Below are positions 36,857 to 46,304 of a stretch of 64,000 nucleotides of DNA, piece by piece. The stretch's first letter is position 1. Each line of letters begins with the position of its first letter. The stretch comes from Streptomyces sp. T39. GTDB lineage: Bacteria > Actinomycetota > Actinomycetes > Streptomycetales > Streptomycetaceae. Below the pieces are notes generated by a model, which saw nothing but the letters and a program-made list of their open reading frames with translations, was not told the DNA's origin and did no database searches. The DNA lies in assembly GCF_008042045.1 (NCBI RefSeq), contig NZ_RDBP01000050.1, positions 121,911 through 185,910 of the forward strand, given 5' to 3'. The translations under genes and the position numbers were made by a program.

Positions 36857-37507
36857 ATGACTGAGCACTCTGGACATCCCGGCCACGACCGGAACATGCG
36901 GAGAGAGCCCGCGCATGCCCAGGCCAGTGAGCTCCTGGCCGCCGACGACGACCGTGACCGCGTCGCCGAGAAGGTGCGGATGGCCGTCGCCGCCGGCCGT
37001 CTGGAGGTGGACGCTCTCGACGCCCGGCTGACCGAGGTCTACCAGGCCAGGACGCACGGAGAGCTCGACGTGGCCGGGCGCGGTCTGCCGGACATCGGCC
37101 CCCGGGACGCCCTCGTGGTGGACCGTGCGCCCACTTCGCGCTTCGCCCTAGGCATGTTCGGCGGGTTCCAACGCCGGGGCGAGTGGGTGGTTCCGCCGCG
37201 CTTCACCGCCTGGTCGATGTGGGGCGGCGGCCAACTCGACCTCAGCGAGGCGCGGTACGCCGAGCAGGAGACGGTCATCCGGGCCGTCGCGCTGTTCGGC
37301 GGCACCGAGATCGTCCTCCCCGACGACATCGAGGTCGAGGTCAGAGGTTTCGGACTCTTTGGTGTGTTCGGAAAGCGCGGGGCGCGGAAGCACACCAAGC
37401 CGGGCACCCCACGCGTGCTCATCAAGGGCCTCGCGATGTTCGGTGGCGTTGTCACCAGGACCAGACGGATGGACCGCTCCATCGAGAAGCAGTCGCGACC
37501 GGTGTGA
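36857..37507 (+). CDS. DUF1707 / LiaF-like domain protein
   Basis: A 216-residue cytosolic protein. Residues about 22-75 form the DUF1707 domain (LLAADDDRDRVAEKVRMAV, DALDARLTEVYQARTHGEL). Residues about 125-200 resemble the LiaF/cell-wall-active-antibiotic-response C-terminal domain (RAVALFGGTEIVLPDDIEV). Such proteins are common in actinomycetes and thought to take part in envelope-stress control. No membrane helix is present. Confidence 0.82.
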   Translation: MTEHSGHPGHDRNMRREPAHAQASELLAADDDRDRVAEKVRMAVAAGRLEVDALDARLTEVYQARTHGELDVAGRGLPDIGPRDALVVDRAPTSRFALGMFGGFQRRGEWVVPPRFTAWSMWGGGQLDLSEARYAEQETVIRAVALFGGTEIVLPDDIEVEVRGFGLFGVFGKRGARKHTKPGTPRVLIKGLAMFGGVVTRTRRMDRSIEKQSRPV

Positions 37508-37708
37508 GACCCCATGTACGGTCTCGTCTCGTCGTCGGCCAGGTCCGGCCACGGCACCCGGCCGGGACGGTCGAAGAGCCCGGCAGTGGACGAGGCCGGA
37601 TCCGACGGGGACGGAACGGGGGACCACCCGGTGCCCGGCGGGCCTGCCACGCACCTTGCTCCGGCCGTCCGACTGCCCCGGCAGGCACCCCCCGCCACGC
37701 GCTCGTGC

Positions 37709-38779
37709 TCAGCCTGCCACGGACTCGATCAGGGAGAAGGGAGCCGCCTCCAGCAGCGGGGTCACCGACACGACGGTCAGCCCCGCGCGGTGGCACACTT
37801 CTTCGAAGTCCTTGCGAGTGCGCTCTCTCCCGCCCAGGTTCACCAGCATGTTGAGGTCGCTGAGATAAGTGATCCCGTCGTCCGAGGCGTGAGCAGCGGC
37901 ACCCGGAGAGACGACCTCAGGAAGCACTGGCTCCACGACCAGCACGCGCCCGCCGGGCGGCAGCACCTCGCGGCAGTGGCCGAGGATCGTGACCGCCTGA
38001 TCGTCCGACCAGTCGTGCAGGACGCTCTTGATCAGGTACAGGTCCGAGCCGCCGGGAACGGAACGGAAAAAGTCGCCCGCAGCCAGGGAACAACGGTCCG
38101 CCACCCCGTGCCGGTCCAGCGTCCCCGGTGCCTGGGCAAGGCCGTCCTCGGTGTCGTGGAGGACACCGGTGAGCGACGGGTGCGCGGCGAGTACGCGGGC
38201 CAGGACGCTTCCGTCGCCGCCGCCGACGTCGGTGACCGAGGTGAAGCGGCCGAAGTCATAGGCGTGCGGCAGCACGGAGGCCGTCTCCTCGGATGCCTGG
38301 CTCATCGCCGCGTTGAAGTCGGCGGAGAGCCCGGGGTGTCGGCCGAGATGGCTGAAGAAGTCGGTGCCGAAGACGGCGTCGAAGGCGATCTCCCCGGTCC
38401 GGACGCTGGTGTCGAGCCCGTCCCACGCCCGCACGATCGCCGGGTCGGTGAACATCCGGACGAAGGAGACGAGCGAGTCGGGGCGGCCGGAATCGAGAAG
38501 GGCGCCGGCGGCAGTCACCGAGAACGCGCCGGGTTCGTGCTCCTCCAGAAGGCCCAGACCGGCGAGGGCCCGCAGCAGTCTCGTCATGGGCTGGTTCTCG
38601 GCTCCCGCCTCGGCGGCCACCTCAACGGCCGGCCGCCGGCCGCTGCCGATCAGGTCGAAGACACCGAGTCGCACGGCGGTGCGCAGGGTCTGCGAGGCCA
38701 TGCTGCCGAACGCGAGCCGGACGATCAGACCTCGGTCGGACATGGCTTCTCGGGCGGCGGCTGTGTCCATGGTGCTCAC
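37709..38779 (-). CDS. O-methyltransferase (AdoMet-dependent, plant-OMT-like)
   Basis: A 356-residue methyltransferase of the family that tailors antibiotics. An N-terminal winged-helix dimerisation region (RTAVRLGVFDLIGSG) is followed by the SAM site DVGGGDGSVLARVLAAHP and the catalytic-region block LIKSVLHDWSDDQA. The substrate is unknown. It lies 48 bases downstream of an AraC regulator on the same strand, so the two form an operon that may be self-contained. Confidence 0.87.
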   Translation of the reverse strand: MSTMDTAAAREAMSDRGLIVRLAFGSMASQTLRTAVRLGVFDLIGSGRRPAVEVAAEAGAENQPMTRLLRALAGLGLLEEHEPGAFSVTAAGALLDSGRPDSLVSFVRMFTDPAIVRAWDGLDTSVRTGEIAFDAVFGTDFFSHLGRHPGLSADFNAAMSQASEETASVLPHAYDFGRFTSVTDVGGGDGSVLARVLAAHPSLTGVLHDTEDGLAQAPGTLDRHGVADRCSLAAGDFFRSVPGGSDLYLIKSVLHDWSDDQAVTILGHCREVLPPGGRVLVVEPVLPEVVSPGAAAHASDDGITYLSDLNMLVNLGGRERTRKDFEEVCHRAGLTVVSVTPLLEAAPFSLIESVAG

Positions 38780-38827
38780 GGATGGTTTCCTTCCTCGTCG
38801 GACGGGGGCTGTGGTGTCCGGGGCGGG

Positions 38828-39682
38828 TCAGAGGCCGGCCAGGGCAGCCGGCGTGCATCCGGCGAAGGCGAGGACGTCGCGGTGGAGGTGGGACTGGTCG
38901 GCGAATCCGTGCGCCAGGGCGACGTCCGCGGCGTTTCCGCCGGCGCGCAGCGCCCGGGCGGCACGGTCGAAGCGGACGAGCATGGCGGCGCGCTTGGGCG
39001 TGAGGCCGATCTGGGCACTGAACCGCGACCACAGTCGCTTGCGGCTCCACCCGCAGGACGCGGCGAGGTCGTCGACCCGTACCCGGCCTCCGCGCGCCAT
39101 GATCGTGTCCCATACACCGGCGACCTCCGGTGTCATCGACGCCCCCCGAGCGGCCCGGCGGGCGAGGAACTCGCCGACCAGCAGGAAGCGTTCCTGCCAT
39201 GCGGTGGCGGCGGCCACCCGTTCCCGGAGCTGCCGTTCCTGCCGCCCCCACAGGTCCTCCAGGCCGACGACCGACCCCCGCAGTTCGTGCGGCGACACAC
39301 CGAGCAGCGTGTAGGCGGCAACGGGAGACAGGCACATCTCGACGCACTCGACGTTCCTGCCGCGGACCCGCGCGGGACCGGGTGACAACGAAGCGACCAG
39401 ACTCGGATTCGGTTTCGGGCCCGTCGAGGGCCGCTCCCCGATGCCCGCTTCGACCGTGAACGGGTCGTCCCCGAGACCGATGACGACGACCACGGCGGGC
39501 TGGGGCAGCACCCGCAGGTCCAGGGACCGGCCGGCGCGATCCCGGAATCCGGCCATCCGGACACCGCTGACGGCAGTCGCGCTCCCGGGCCGCGTCACTT
39601 CCCACCTGCTGCCGGCTCCCTCGCCGCCATCGGGACCGTGTGCCACGGCCACGGCTCCTGCATCCACTGCGTCGCTCTGCAT
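38828..39682 (-). CDS. AraC-family transcriptional regulator
   Basis: A 284-residue regulator. The C-terminal AraC domain (about 185-284) has two helix-turn-helix units, including LAASCGWSRKRLWSRFSAQ and ADVALAHGFADQSHLHRDV. The N-terminal part is a ligand-binding region without clear motifs. ATG at 39682 is used; an upstream extension looks non-coding. It probably controls the downstream O-methyltransferase. Confidence 0.85.
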   Translation of the reverse strand: MQSDAVDAGAVAVAHGPDGGEGAGSRWEVTRPGSATAVSGVRMAGFRDRAGRSLDLRVLPQPAVVVVIGLGDDPFTVEAGIGERPSTGPKPNPSLVASLSPGPARVRGRNVECVEMCLSPVAAYTLLGVSPHELRGSVVGLEDLWGRQERQLRERVAAATAWQERFLLVGEFLARRAARGASMTPEVAGVWDTIMARGGRVRVDDLAASCGWSRKRLWSRFSAQIGLTPKRAAMLVRFDRAARALRAGGNAADVALAHGFADQSHLHRDVLAFAGCTPAALAGL

Positions 39683-40293
39683 GCCCCCACCCTGACGGAC
39701 GTGGGCGGCCCCGTCTTGGAAGAATGTTCCGCCGGGGCCGGGTCGCCGTCGCCCCGGCCCCACGAGGCCTGCGGTGCCCGGATAGCGGGCACGGCAGGAG
39801 TCTTCCGGGCCGGGTACGAGGCCGCGAGAACCGCGCTCGATTACGCCGCCGCAACGAATCCCGCGCTCTCGACTGCGATCTCTCGGGCTGGAGTTGCCGG
39901 CGGCGAGGGTCGGTCGTGTCGGTCCAGGGGAGGGTGTCCAGACCTTGGGTGCCGGTGATGCCCTCAGAATCCGGCGCTTGCCCCATGGCGACGGAGCCGT
40001 GCTGACCCGGGACGGGAGGGACTCGCCGAGCGGTTCGCCACCGGTTGCGGTGGAGGAACCGGAGACGGAACAGGTCCCGGCTCCCCGGCCCAGGCTGTCG
40101 GCCGAGCTTCACTGCAGACGGCCGGCGCGGGCCGGCACGCCGCTCGCCGCCCCCGCTCGTGCGGCGCCCGGCGTGCGCCGCTGCCCCAGCCTTGCAAGCA
40201 GTGGTGGCCTTGCGGGCCGCTCACGAGGGGCCGCGGGTGTGCTGCCTGCGGGGACCACGGCCGCGGAATGCGGCGGGGTGACGGCTCGATGGC
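39683..40293. other. Gene-free stretch, 0.6 kb
   Basis: No frame in either direction looks like a protein. It is the upstream region of the AraC/O-methyltransferase operon and the downstream region of the DUF1963 gene. Confidence 0.5.
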
Positions 40294-41370
40294 CTATTGG
40301 ATGAGGTCGGTGTGGGGATGCTCGGGAGAGGTCGGGCAGACGTAGATCTGCATGTTGTCGGTGCTGCCGACTTCGACCTTGGTCGGCTGGGAGGGGTTCT
40401 GGCCGCAGCAGCGGCTGTTGGCTGCGGCGGCGGTCTCCTGGTCTTCGGGGGGCGCCCAACTGCGCCCCTCGCGGCCGTCCCATTCGAAGGACGCGATGGT
40501 CAGCAGCGGGATCATGTGCGCATCACAGGCGGTGCAGTATCGGGGGTAGGGGTCGGTGCGGCCCCAGGGGGGCCAGCCGCCGACCTTCCATCCGGGCGCC
40601 TCTGCCAGATGTACGTCGTAATACCCCCGCGGGTAGTCGGCGTAGGAGCTGTCCACGCCGGCGCCGGCGGCCTGCCATCTGCTCCAGTCGTCCACCATGA
40701 GCCGCATCTGTGGGCTCAGATCGAGGCTGTTGGGGTAGTCGGTGATCGCTTCCGGTGCCAGAGTGCACGGCTCCGGCAGGTAGCCCTCGTAGTTCACCTC
40801 GTACGGCTCTGGCGGGGCGGTGAGGACGTCGGTGACGTCGGTGGCCGACCGCCAGAACAGGGCGGTCGACGGCTTGTTGTCCGGATCGTGGTCGTAGGGG
40901 CACCACAGGACCTGGAGCAGGTCGGCTCCCCGTGGAGGTCGCAGGAGCGGTACGTCGCGCAGGTACAGCTGGGCCACGGGCAGCATGGGGACCGGGCAGT
41001 CCGCAGGCTCCGCGCAGAGGGCTTCGAGTTGCGCCGCGAGCGCCGCGGCGTCGGGCTCCTGCAGCGCCTCCCCCTCCGGCGCCACCGCGGGGCCGCCGTG
41101 AGCAGCGTGCCGCCGAGCCCGCATGCGCCTTTCGAGACGCACTTCGGCGGGTGGTTGGCGGAAGCCACTGTCCAGGTGCAGGTGGGCAGCCTCGCAGTGC
41201 GGCCACGGCTCCTCGGCCGGCCACAGCAACGGGCCTCCGACCGAGCTGTCCGCGACCGTGGGCGACCCGGGACGGGGGTGCAGCCGGACAGCAGGACGCG
41301 CCAACGGCGCCAGTTCGGGAAAGACCGCGGTCACGTCCACGGGCCGCGGCGGGGTGCGTACGAAAGCCAT
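40294..41370 (-). CDS. DUF1963-like protein
   Basis: A 358-residue soluble protein resembling the DUF1963/YwqG family: an early SVGGPLLWPAEEPWPHC block, VPMLPVAQLYLRDVP, and a C-terminal HPHTD end. Three Cys-containing loops (YCTACDAHM, SRCCGQN, YVCPTS) could bind a metal, giving it a zinc-ribbon-like C-terminal half. The function is unknown. ATG at 41370 is the likely start, since the preceding codons do not resemble the family. Confidence 0.75.
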   Translation of the reverse strand: MAFVRTPPRPVDVTAVFPELAPLARPAVRLHPRPGSPTVADSSVGGPLLWPAEEPWPHCEAAHLHLDSGFRQPPAEVRLERRMRARRHAAHGGPAVAPEGEALQEPDAAALAAQLEALCAEPADCPVPMLPVAQLYLRDVPLLRPPRGADLLQVLWCPYDHDPDNKPSTALFWRSATDVTDVLTAPPEPYEVNYEGYLPEPCTLAPEAITDYPNSLDLSPQMRLMVDDWSRWQAAGAGVDSSYADYPRGYYDVHLAEAPGWKVGGWPPWGRTDPYPRYCTACDAHMIPLLTIASFEWDGREGRSWAPPEDQETAAAANSRCCGQNPSQPTKVEVGSTDNMQIYVCPTSPEHPHTDLIQ

Positions 41371-41503
41371 GCGAGTGATCCTGCCACCGGGCACTGACAC
41401 CCCTGCCTTCGCCACCAGATGTGATGACACCGGGGGACCGGGGCAGGTCCCACGCCGCCCTCCTGTGCGCCGACGACACTGGAGCTGGAGAGTTGTTTCG
41501 TCC

Positions 41504-41780
41504 ATGGAGACGACGGGACGCGCGCTGCGTGTCGATGCTGAGCGGCGGTGCGGACAGTCCTGGAGGCGGCTGAACGCGTGCTGGCCGCCGACCCGGCGGC
41601 CGCCATGGAGCAGATCGCGGCGGCGGGGCCGGGGTGGCGCGCACCACCGTGCACCGACGCTTCGCTACCCGTGAACAATTGGACGAGGCGCTGGCGACCT
41701 GGACGACTCAGCGCTTCCACCAGGCCTCGCAGGCCGCCCGCCCGCCTACCTTCCCGCCGCTGGTGGCCCTGCATAGGGCG
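41504..41780 (+). pseudogene. Frameshifted TetR-family regulator remnant
   Basis: From the ATG at 41504, three frames together read ALRVDAERR, VRTVLEAAERVLAADPAAA, then ARTTVHRRFATREQLDEAL. This is nearly the same order and wording as the N-terminal half of the intact TetR protein at 17.6-18.2 kb. Frame changes occur near 41545 and 41630. The ligand-binding half is missing. It is a decayed paralogue. Confidence 0.8.
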
Positions 41781-42049
41781 GGCTGGTCGTCTCCACCAGC
41801 GCCCGCTTCGGCTTCGAAGCGGCCGACGGTACGACCGACGATGCCCGGATCCGGGCCATTGCCCAGGCCCTGCCGCCCGAGTACGCCGCCCAGCTGTTCA
41901 CCGCACGCGAGCAGGGCGCCGACGAGGACCAGCTTCGGCAGACCGCCGCCGATGGCCTTGCCCGGATGTACTTCCGCGCCGACAACACCCGCGCCCACGG
42001 CCTGGACGTGGAGCTCACCGCTGTGGAGCGACCCGACGTCGAGCTGTAG
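41781..42049 (+). pseudogene. C-terminal fragment of an unknown protein
   Basis: Directly after the TetR scrap, one forward frame gives a well-formed C-terminus (ARFGFEAADGTTDDARI, LPPEYAAQLFTAREQGAD, then ELTAVERPDVEL and a stop at 42049). It has normal codon use but no start, and it does not resemble a TetR C-terminus. I do not recognise it. The join suggests a deletion that fused two gene remnants. Confidence 0.45.
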
Positions 42050-42486
42050 GCCGGCTCCCGCACGAGCGGCGCGTCCCCGGCATGGGAGCTGCCGGGGACG
42101 CGGCGCTGGGCATCCTGCGGAAGATCCGCAGCGGTCAGCCCTTACGCGTGGCATGGCGTCGGCAAGCGAGGGAGGGTCGCCCGTCGGTGCTCTCCATGCC
42201 CACAGTCAGTCCGGTCGGCCGTTCGTCACTCTGCCTCACGAGCCCGGGCTCCAGGGCCTGCAGGTTCGGTAAGCGGCAGTGCGCGGCGGAACTCGCCTTC
42301 CACCGCGTGGGTGAACCAGGGCGGGCCAACCCGGCCGTTGTCGCGGCCCTGCGGGAGGGTGGATCCGCGCCACAACCAGCCCGTGGAGCGGCAGTCGTGC
42401 GGACGGTGCCGCGAGCGCGGTCGAGCGGCAAGTCGGGCCGCACGGGCATCCCGCGGGCTGGACAACCATGCGGAAGGACTCCACAC
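42050..42486. other. Gene-free stretch before the pore-former-like gene
   Basis: About 440 bases without a convincing gene. A minus-strand frame ending near 42226 (FTHAVEGEFRRALPLTEPA) may be a scrap of a lost gene; it is not recognised. Confidence 0.4.
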
Positions 42487-43512
42487 ATGAGCTACACGCC
42501 CGACGGCTACGGCCAGATCAGCGTCGGTATCTACAACTGTCTCCAGCCCGACCGTCAGGTCGGCTATACCGCACCCGAGGAGATCTATCTCAAGCGGTGC
42601 CCGAAGGTCGAGTTTTTCAGGGCGGGCCCCGCGTTCCGGGCAAGCTGGGACTATTCGGTGACGGCGGCCGAGATCGAGGCCGAGTTTCCGCGGTCCGAGG
42701 CATACGAGAAGTTCGGGATCGACGAGAGCCAGGTCGCCCAAGTCCACAAGGACTGGACCGAGTGGGCCATCGGAACGGATGAGCGCTACAAGCAGTCTGC
42801 ATCTTGGGCCGCGCCGTACGGGCCGGTCGCCCTGATGTCGATCGCGAGAGCGGACCTTCTCCACTTTGCTGGGAGGCGTGTGGCGGTCGCGCCGTTCATC
42901 TGCGGATCGACCCCGTTCGAGGGGGTGCAGAACAAGTCCTACGTGGATGAGGCGAGCATCACGGTGACCGACTCCACCACGGAAGGATGGGAGTTTGGCC
43001 TGTCCGCTGAGGCCGGCATGGAGAAGAAGGACGGTCCAGGCGTCAAGGCGACCGCCTCGTTCCGCTGGTCGAAGACCACCACGCACACCACCGAGGTCCG
43101 CAAGAGCCACACTGAGTCCACGACCATCCCGGGCAAGGAAGGGCAGTGGACGAAGCTGGACATGCGTGCCTGCGCCGGCGTCTACTCCGGCTGGCTCAGG
43201 TATCCCCTCCCCGGCGGCAACAAGTTCGGCATCTACCCGATGCGGGTCCCCGTCCAGGCCCCCGGCTTCCCCAACCCCGTGGCTGAACATCAGCTCCGCG
43301 CCCCCGCCGACTTCTACAGCGATACCGAAGCCACCCTCCTGAGGGCCTACCACCAGGCTGTGGAGGAGTACGCACAGGCGCTGCAGAACACCACCACTGC
43401 GGGTCCCTCCGCCAGCGGTGAAGGCATTTTCGCCGGTGCCAACCTGCAGCTGATGGAGGCCGATGCTGAGCGCCGCCGTCTCGAGGCAGCCATCGAGGCC
43501 CTCGGAATCTGA
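42487..43512 (+). CDS. Candidate aerolysin-like beta-pore-forming protein
   Basis: A 341-residue protein without a signal peptide. The middle (about 165-240) has long Ser/Thr-rich alternating strands, including ITVTDSTTEGWEFGLSAEAG, ATASFRWSKTTTHTTEVRK and HTESTTIPGKEGQWTKLDM. This pattern of two amphipathic insertion-type strands followed by a PGK turn and a long beta strand is seen in aerolysin/ETX/MTX2-fold pore formers. The N-terminal 150 residues (YGQISVGIYNCLQPDRQVG) would be a receptor or targeting region, and the last 40 are helical. Classification rests on strand character only. It could instead be another beta-rich surface protein. Neighbours are remnants, so context does not help. 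Confidence 0.6.
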   Translation: MSYTPDGYGQISVGIYNCLQPDRQVGYTAPEEIYLKRCPKVEFFRAGPAFRASWDYSVTAAEIEAEFPRSEAYEKFGIDESQVAQVHKDWTEWAIGTDERYKQSASWAAPYGPVALMSIARADLLHFAGRRVAVAPFICGSTPFEGVQNKSYVDEASITVTDSTTEGWEFGLSAEAGMEKKDGPGVKATASFRWSKTTTHTTEVRKSHTESTTIPGKEGQWTKLDMRACAGVYSGWLRYPLPGGNKFGIYPMRVPVQAPGFPNPVAEHQLRAPADFYSDTEATLLRAYHQAVEEYAQALQNTTTAGPSASGEGIFAGANLQLMEADAERRRLEAAIEALGI

Positions 43513-44512
43513 CCCGCTGCACCCATCAGCCTCATCACACTGCGGCCCGACTCGCCCTCATTGGCGCGCCGGGCCGCTGAGCTGCCGGCACCGAGGGCCC
43601 GTCGCCATGTCCAGGGCGTTGAGGGCTTCCTCAGAGGAGTGGCCCACCCCGCCTGGCCCGGGGTGGGCGCGCCCGATGGCGACCTGGCTTCCGTCGGTGG
43701 TGACAGGGGCCTGAGGGCGAAGAACGTAAGGATGTCCTTCTGGTCTCCGGGAGCGGTGCAGACGAGACGGCCGTCCTTCGTTGTGACGGTGATCCGGCGG
43801 TCCCCGTAGCGGGCGATCAGCGCTTGCTCCACCTGGCGAAGCACCGGTCCGGCTTCTTCGTACGCCCGGGAGCTGCCGCCCGCGCCCGTCACGGCATGGG
43901 TGTGCGACAGCCCCGGCCCAAAACCTCCGCGCATTCGGCCAGTCTGCTGAGGTCGCTGCCCCCGCACAGCAGATCGTCGAGGACCTGCGCCTGACCTTCC
44001 GCCGTCGTTCCCGGCCGAGTGCACACGGCGGCGGTCCACGGGCGCGTGCGATGGCGTCGTCTGGGGCGGCTACGTCCTGTACCCGCAGCTGCTGACCGCG
44101 CGCGGGCCCTGTGGGCGCCGGAGGTGGCGAGAGATCGGAGAGCAGACGCTCCCCAGTCTTCGCGTCATATGCGGCACCGGTAGTCGACAGCCGCATCTCC
44201 CGGGAGCGAGATCGTGTCCGCAGGTCCCAGCTGTTGCCCCCGATCGCCACCTGCACGCTCACATCAGCCAGCGCGTCATTGACCGGCGAAACGATCTCAC
44301 GGTCCTCGGGGAACCACCCATTCCTCCTCTTACTGCTGGCAGTCTCACCGGCAGCCTCCGGGCGACGGTACGGGGCGTTGCGGTCGAAGAACGAGAGCAG
44401 CAGCGCGCGACACGAGTCCTGGCGTATCTCCCGCAAGACCCGCTGCTGGCTCAACCGCATGACCGCCGTCGCCGCAGCCGTCCTCGCCTTGCAGCGCCGA
44501 CGCTGAACATGC
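43513..44512. other. Degenerate coding region
   Basis: About 1 kb with no intact gene. On the minus strand, 44460 downward reads as protein for about 140 residues (MRLSQQRVLREIR, DREIVSPVNDALADVSV, YDAKTGERLLSDL). Another minus-strand frame near 43860-43690 reads RQVEQALIARYGDRRITVT, then TTKDGRLVC and DILTFFALRPL. The pieces look like one or two frameshifted genes; I cannot name them. Confidence 0.4.
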
Positions 44513-45931
44513 TCAGTGTGCCGACGGGCCCAGGCGTTCCCTGGCGTTCCTCAGATCGGCGGTCAGCGCGTCGCTCATCGGATCCCCGGCTCGCTCCAGT
44601 ATGTCGACGAGACCGGCCGCTCCGGCCAAGGCGCTCTCCTCGGCCTCGCGCAGCGGCACGGTGGCGGTGGAGTCGCCGGTGTTCAAAGTGGCCCAGCGGC
44701 GGGCGGCATCGCAGAGGAGCAGTGCCTCCCAGAGTACGCGCAGGGCCGCGGAAAGGCGGTCGGATGCCATCAGCTGGTGACCGACCCGGGCGAGCGAAGT
44801 GACCTGGCGTGGCACAGCGTTGACCACGCTCATCCGGCCAGTGGCCGAGAACCTGGCTCCGTCCCCGCCGCAGAGGGACAGTCGCAGCGTCCGGATCTCC
44901 AGCGGATCCAGCGGATCCATCGCGCCGGCCCGCACGCCGCCCGCGAGCCTCGTGGACTCCGCCCGCTCCGCTTCCAGCAGTGCCTCCCGCAGACTCGGCG
45001 CAAGTACCGACCCGAACTCCCGCTCCATCTCCGCGATCCGATCGTGCGACCCGCGGGCGGCCATGGCCAGATGCCCGGCCGCCTCCGCGTCCCGCCCGGC
45101 CTCTCGCAGGTGGACACCGATCCGGGCATGAGCCCCGGAAGTCCCGGCCCGGCCGAGTTCTGCCGCCTCCAGAATCACGCCGTCCACGGCCAGCGCCGCG
45201 TCCCACTGCCCACGCGCCGCCTCCAGCATGGAGACGACCGGGGCGGCGAAACCGATCGCGTACGGGATCGCCTCAGGGCCGATCCGGCCCATCTCCTGGT
45301 ATCGGGCCAAGGACTCGTGGCCGCATTCCAGAGCCAGTTCATGGTCCCCTACGCGCAGTTGAATCGCAGCCCCGACCGCGAGGATCCGCGCCGCGTCCCC
45401 GGATCGGTCCGAGAGGGGAGCGAAGGCTCCCGCCCGCATGTACCCACCGATCGACATGTCCAGATCGCTGAGGGCGCTGAAGGGACGGCCCCACTCGGCA
45501 TAGGCCCGGGCCCTGCGCAGCCGGACATCGGCCGTCAGCAAGACCGCGGGAACGGGACCCGTTTCCTGCCGGTCACCCCGCTGCTCACCCTCCTTCTGGG
45601 TGGCGAGCTGCTCCGACTCCATCCGCTGGTACAGCTCCTCGGCCTGGTCCAGGGCTGCGACTGCACCGGTCGCGTCTCCGACATCGGTCCGGGCCCGTCC
45701 CATGGCGTAGAGCAGTCCCGCTCTGGCCTGGGGAACCTCAGGCAGGTCCAGGGAGGCGGCGTCCAGACGGTCCAGGGCGTGCTGCGCTCGCGCGAACTCG
45801 GCCAGCGCCTGTGCCGGCTCCTGGCTCTGCTCGGCGGCGAGCCCCCGTTCGTAGGCCGTCCGGTACTCCTGGATCGCCTGCTCGGTACGATCCCGGTCCT
45901 GAGAGGCTCCACGCCGCCGAAATATTCTCAT
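44513..45931 (-). CDS. Tetratricopeptide-like repeat protein
   Basis: A 472-residue, almost wholly helical protein with TPR-like hairpins in the first half (EEPAQALAEF-type repeats: AQALAEFARAQHALDRLD, GDATGAVAALDQAEELY) and further helical repeats toward the C-terminus. There is no signal peptide, TM segment or enzymatic motif. ATG at 45931 (MRIFRRRG) is preferred because the upstream extension reads as non-coding. Such stand-alone TPR proteins usually act as scaffolds; no partner is evident. Confidence 0.75.
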   Translation of the reverse strand: MRIFRRRGASQDRDRTEQAIQEYRTAYERGLAAEQSQEPAQALAEFARAQHALDRLDAASLDLPEVPQARAGLLYAMGRARTDVGDATGAVAALDQAEELYQRMESEQLATQKEGEQRGDRQETGPVPAVLLTADVRLRRARAYAEWGRPFSALSDLDMSIGGYMRAGAFAPLSDRSGDAARILAVGAAIQLRVGDHELALECGHESLARYQEMGRIGPEAIPYAIGFAAPVVSMLEAARGQWDAALAVDGVILEAAELGRAGTSGAHARIGVHLREAGRDAEAAGHLAMAARGSHDRIAEMEREFGSVLAPSLREALLEAERAESTRLAGGVRAGAMDPLDPLEIRTLRLSLCGGDGARFSATGRMSVVNAVPRQVTSLARVGHQLMASDRLSAALRVLWEALLLCDAARRWATLNTGDSTATVPLREAEESALAGAAGLVDILERAGDPMSDALTADLRNARERLGPSAH

Positions 45932-46304
45932 TTTCCCTGTGTTCCCCTTGAGTTGACTGCATCCGGCCGTCCGGTGAAACGTCGGCATCCTGTCACGGCG
46001 TCTCCACCGGACGCCCTCGTTCACTTCGACGGGGTCTCTCACAGGGCCTGTCACAGGTTCCCTGGCAGCAGGACGAACTCCGGATCAAGATCGCGCAGCG
46101 AGCCGGGTGTTCACGGCGGTGACCTACGCGTGGGCGGTGCCGACGGATGTCACGAAGCCGGATGCGAGCCGGGTTACGGGTGTCGTGGTGGCGTAGGTGC
46201 ACCAGAGCGACGAGCGCCCGCTGATGCGGCGGGTACTTGCACCGCTGGTCACTCTCACGGTGACGATGTCCTGGGGTTGGGCTGCGCGGGACGGGAGGAC
46301 GCCG
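45932..46304. other. Gene-free stretch between TPR and MFS genes
   Basis: About 370 bases. A forward frame ending near 46190 (VFTAVTYAWAVPTDVTKPD) may be a gene scrap. Nothing else is recognisable. Confidence 0.4.
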
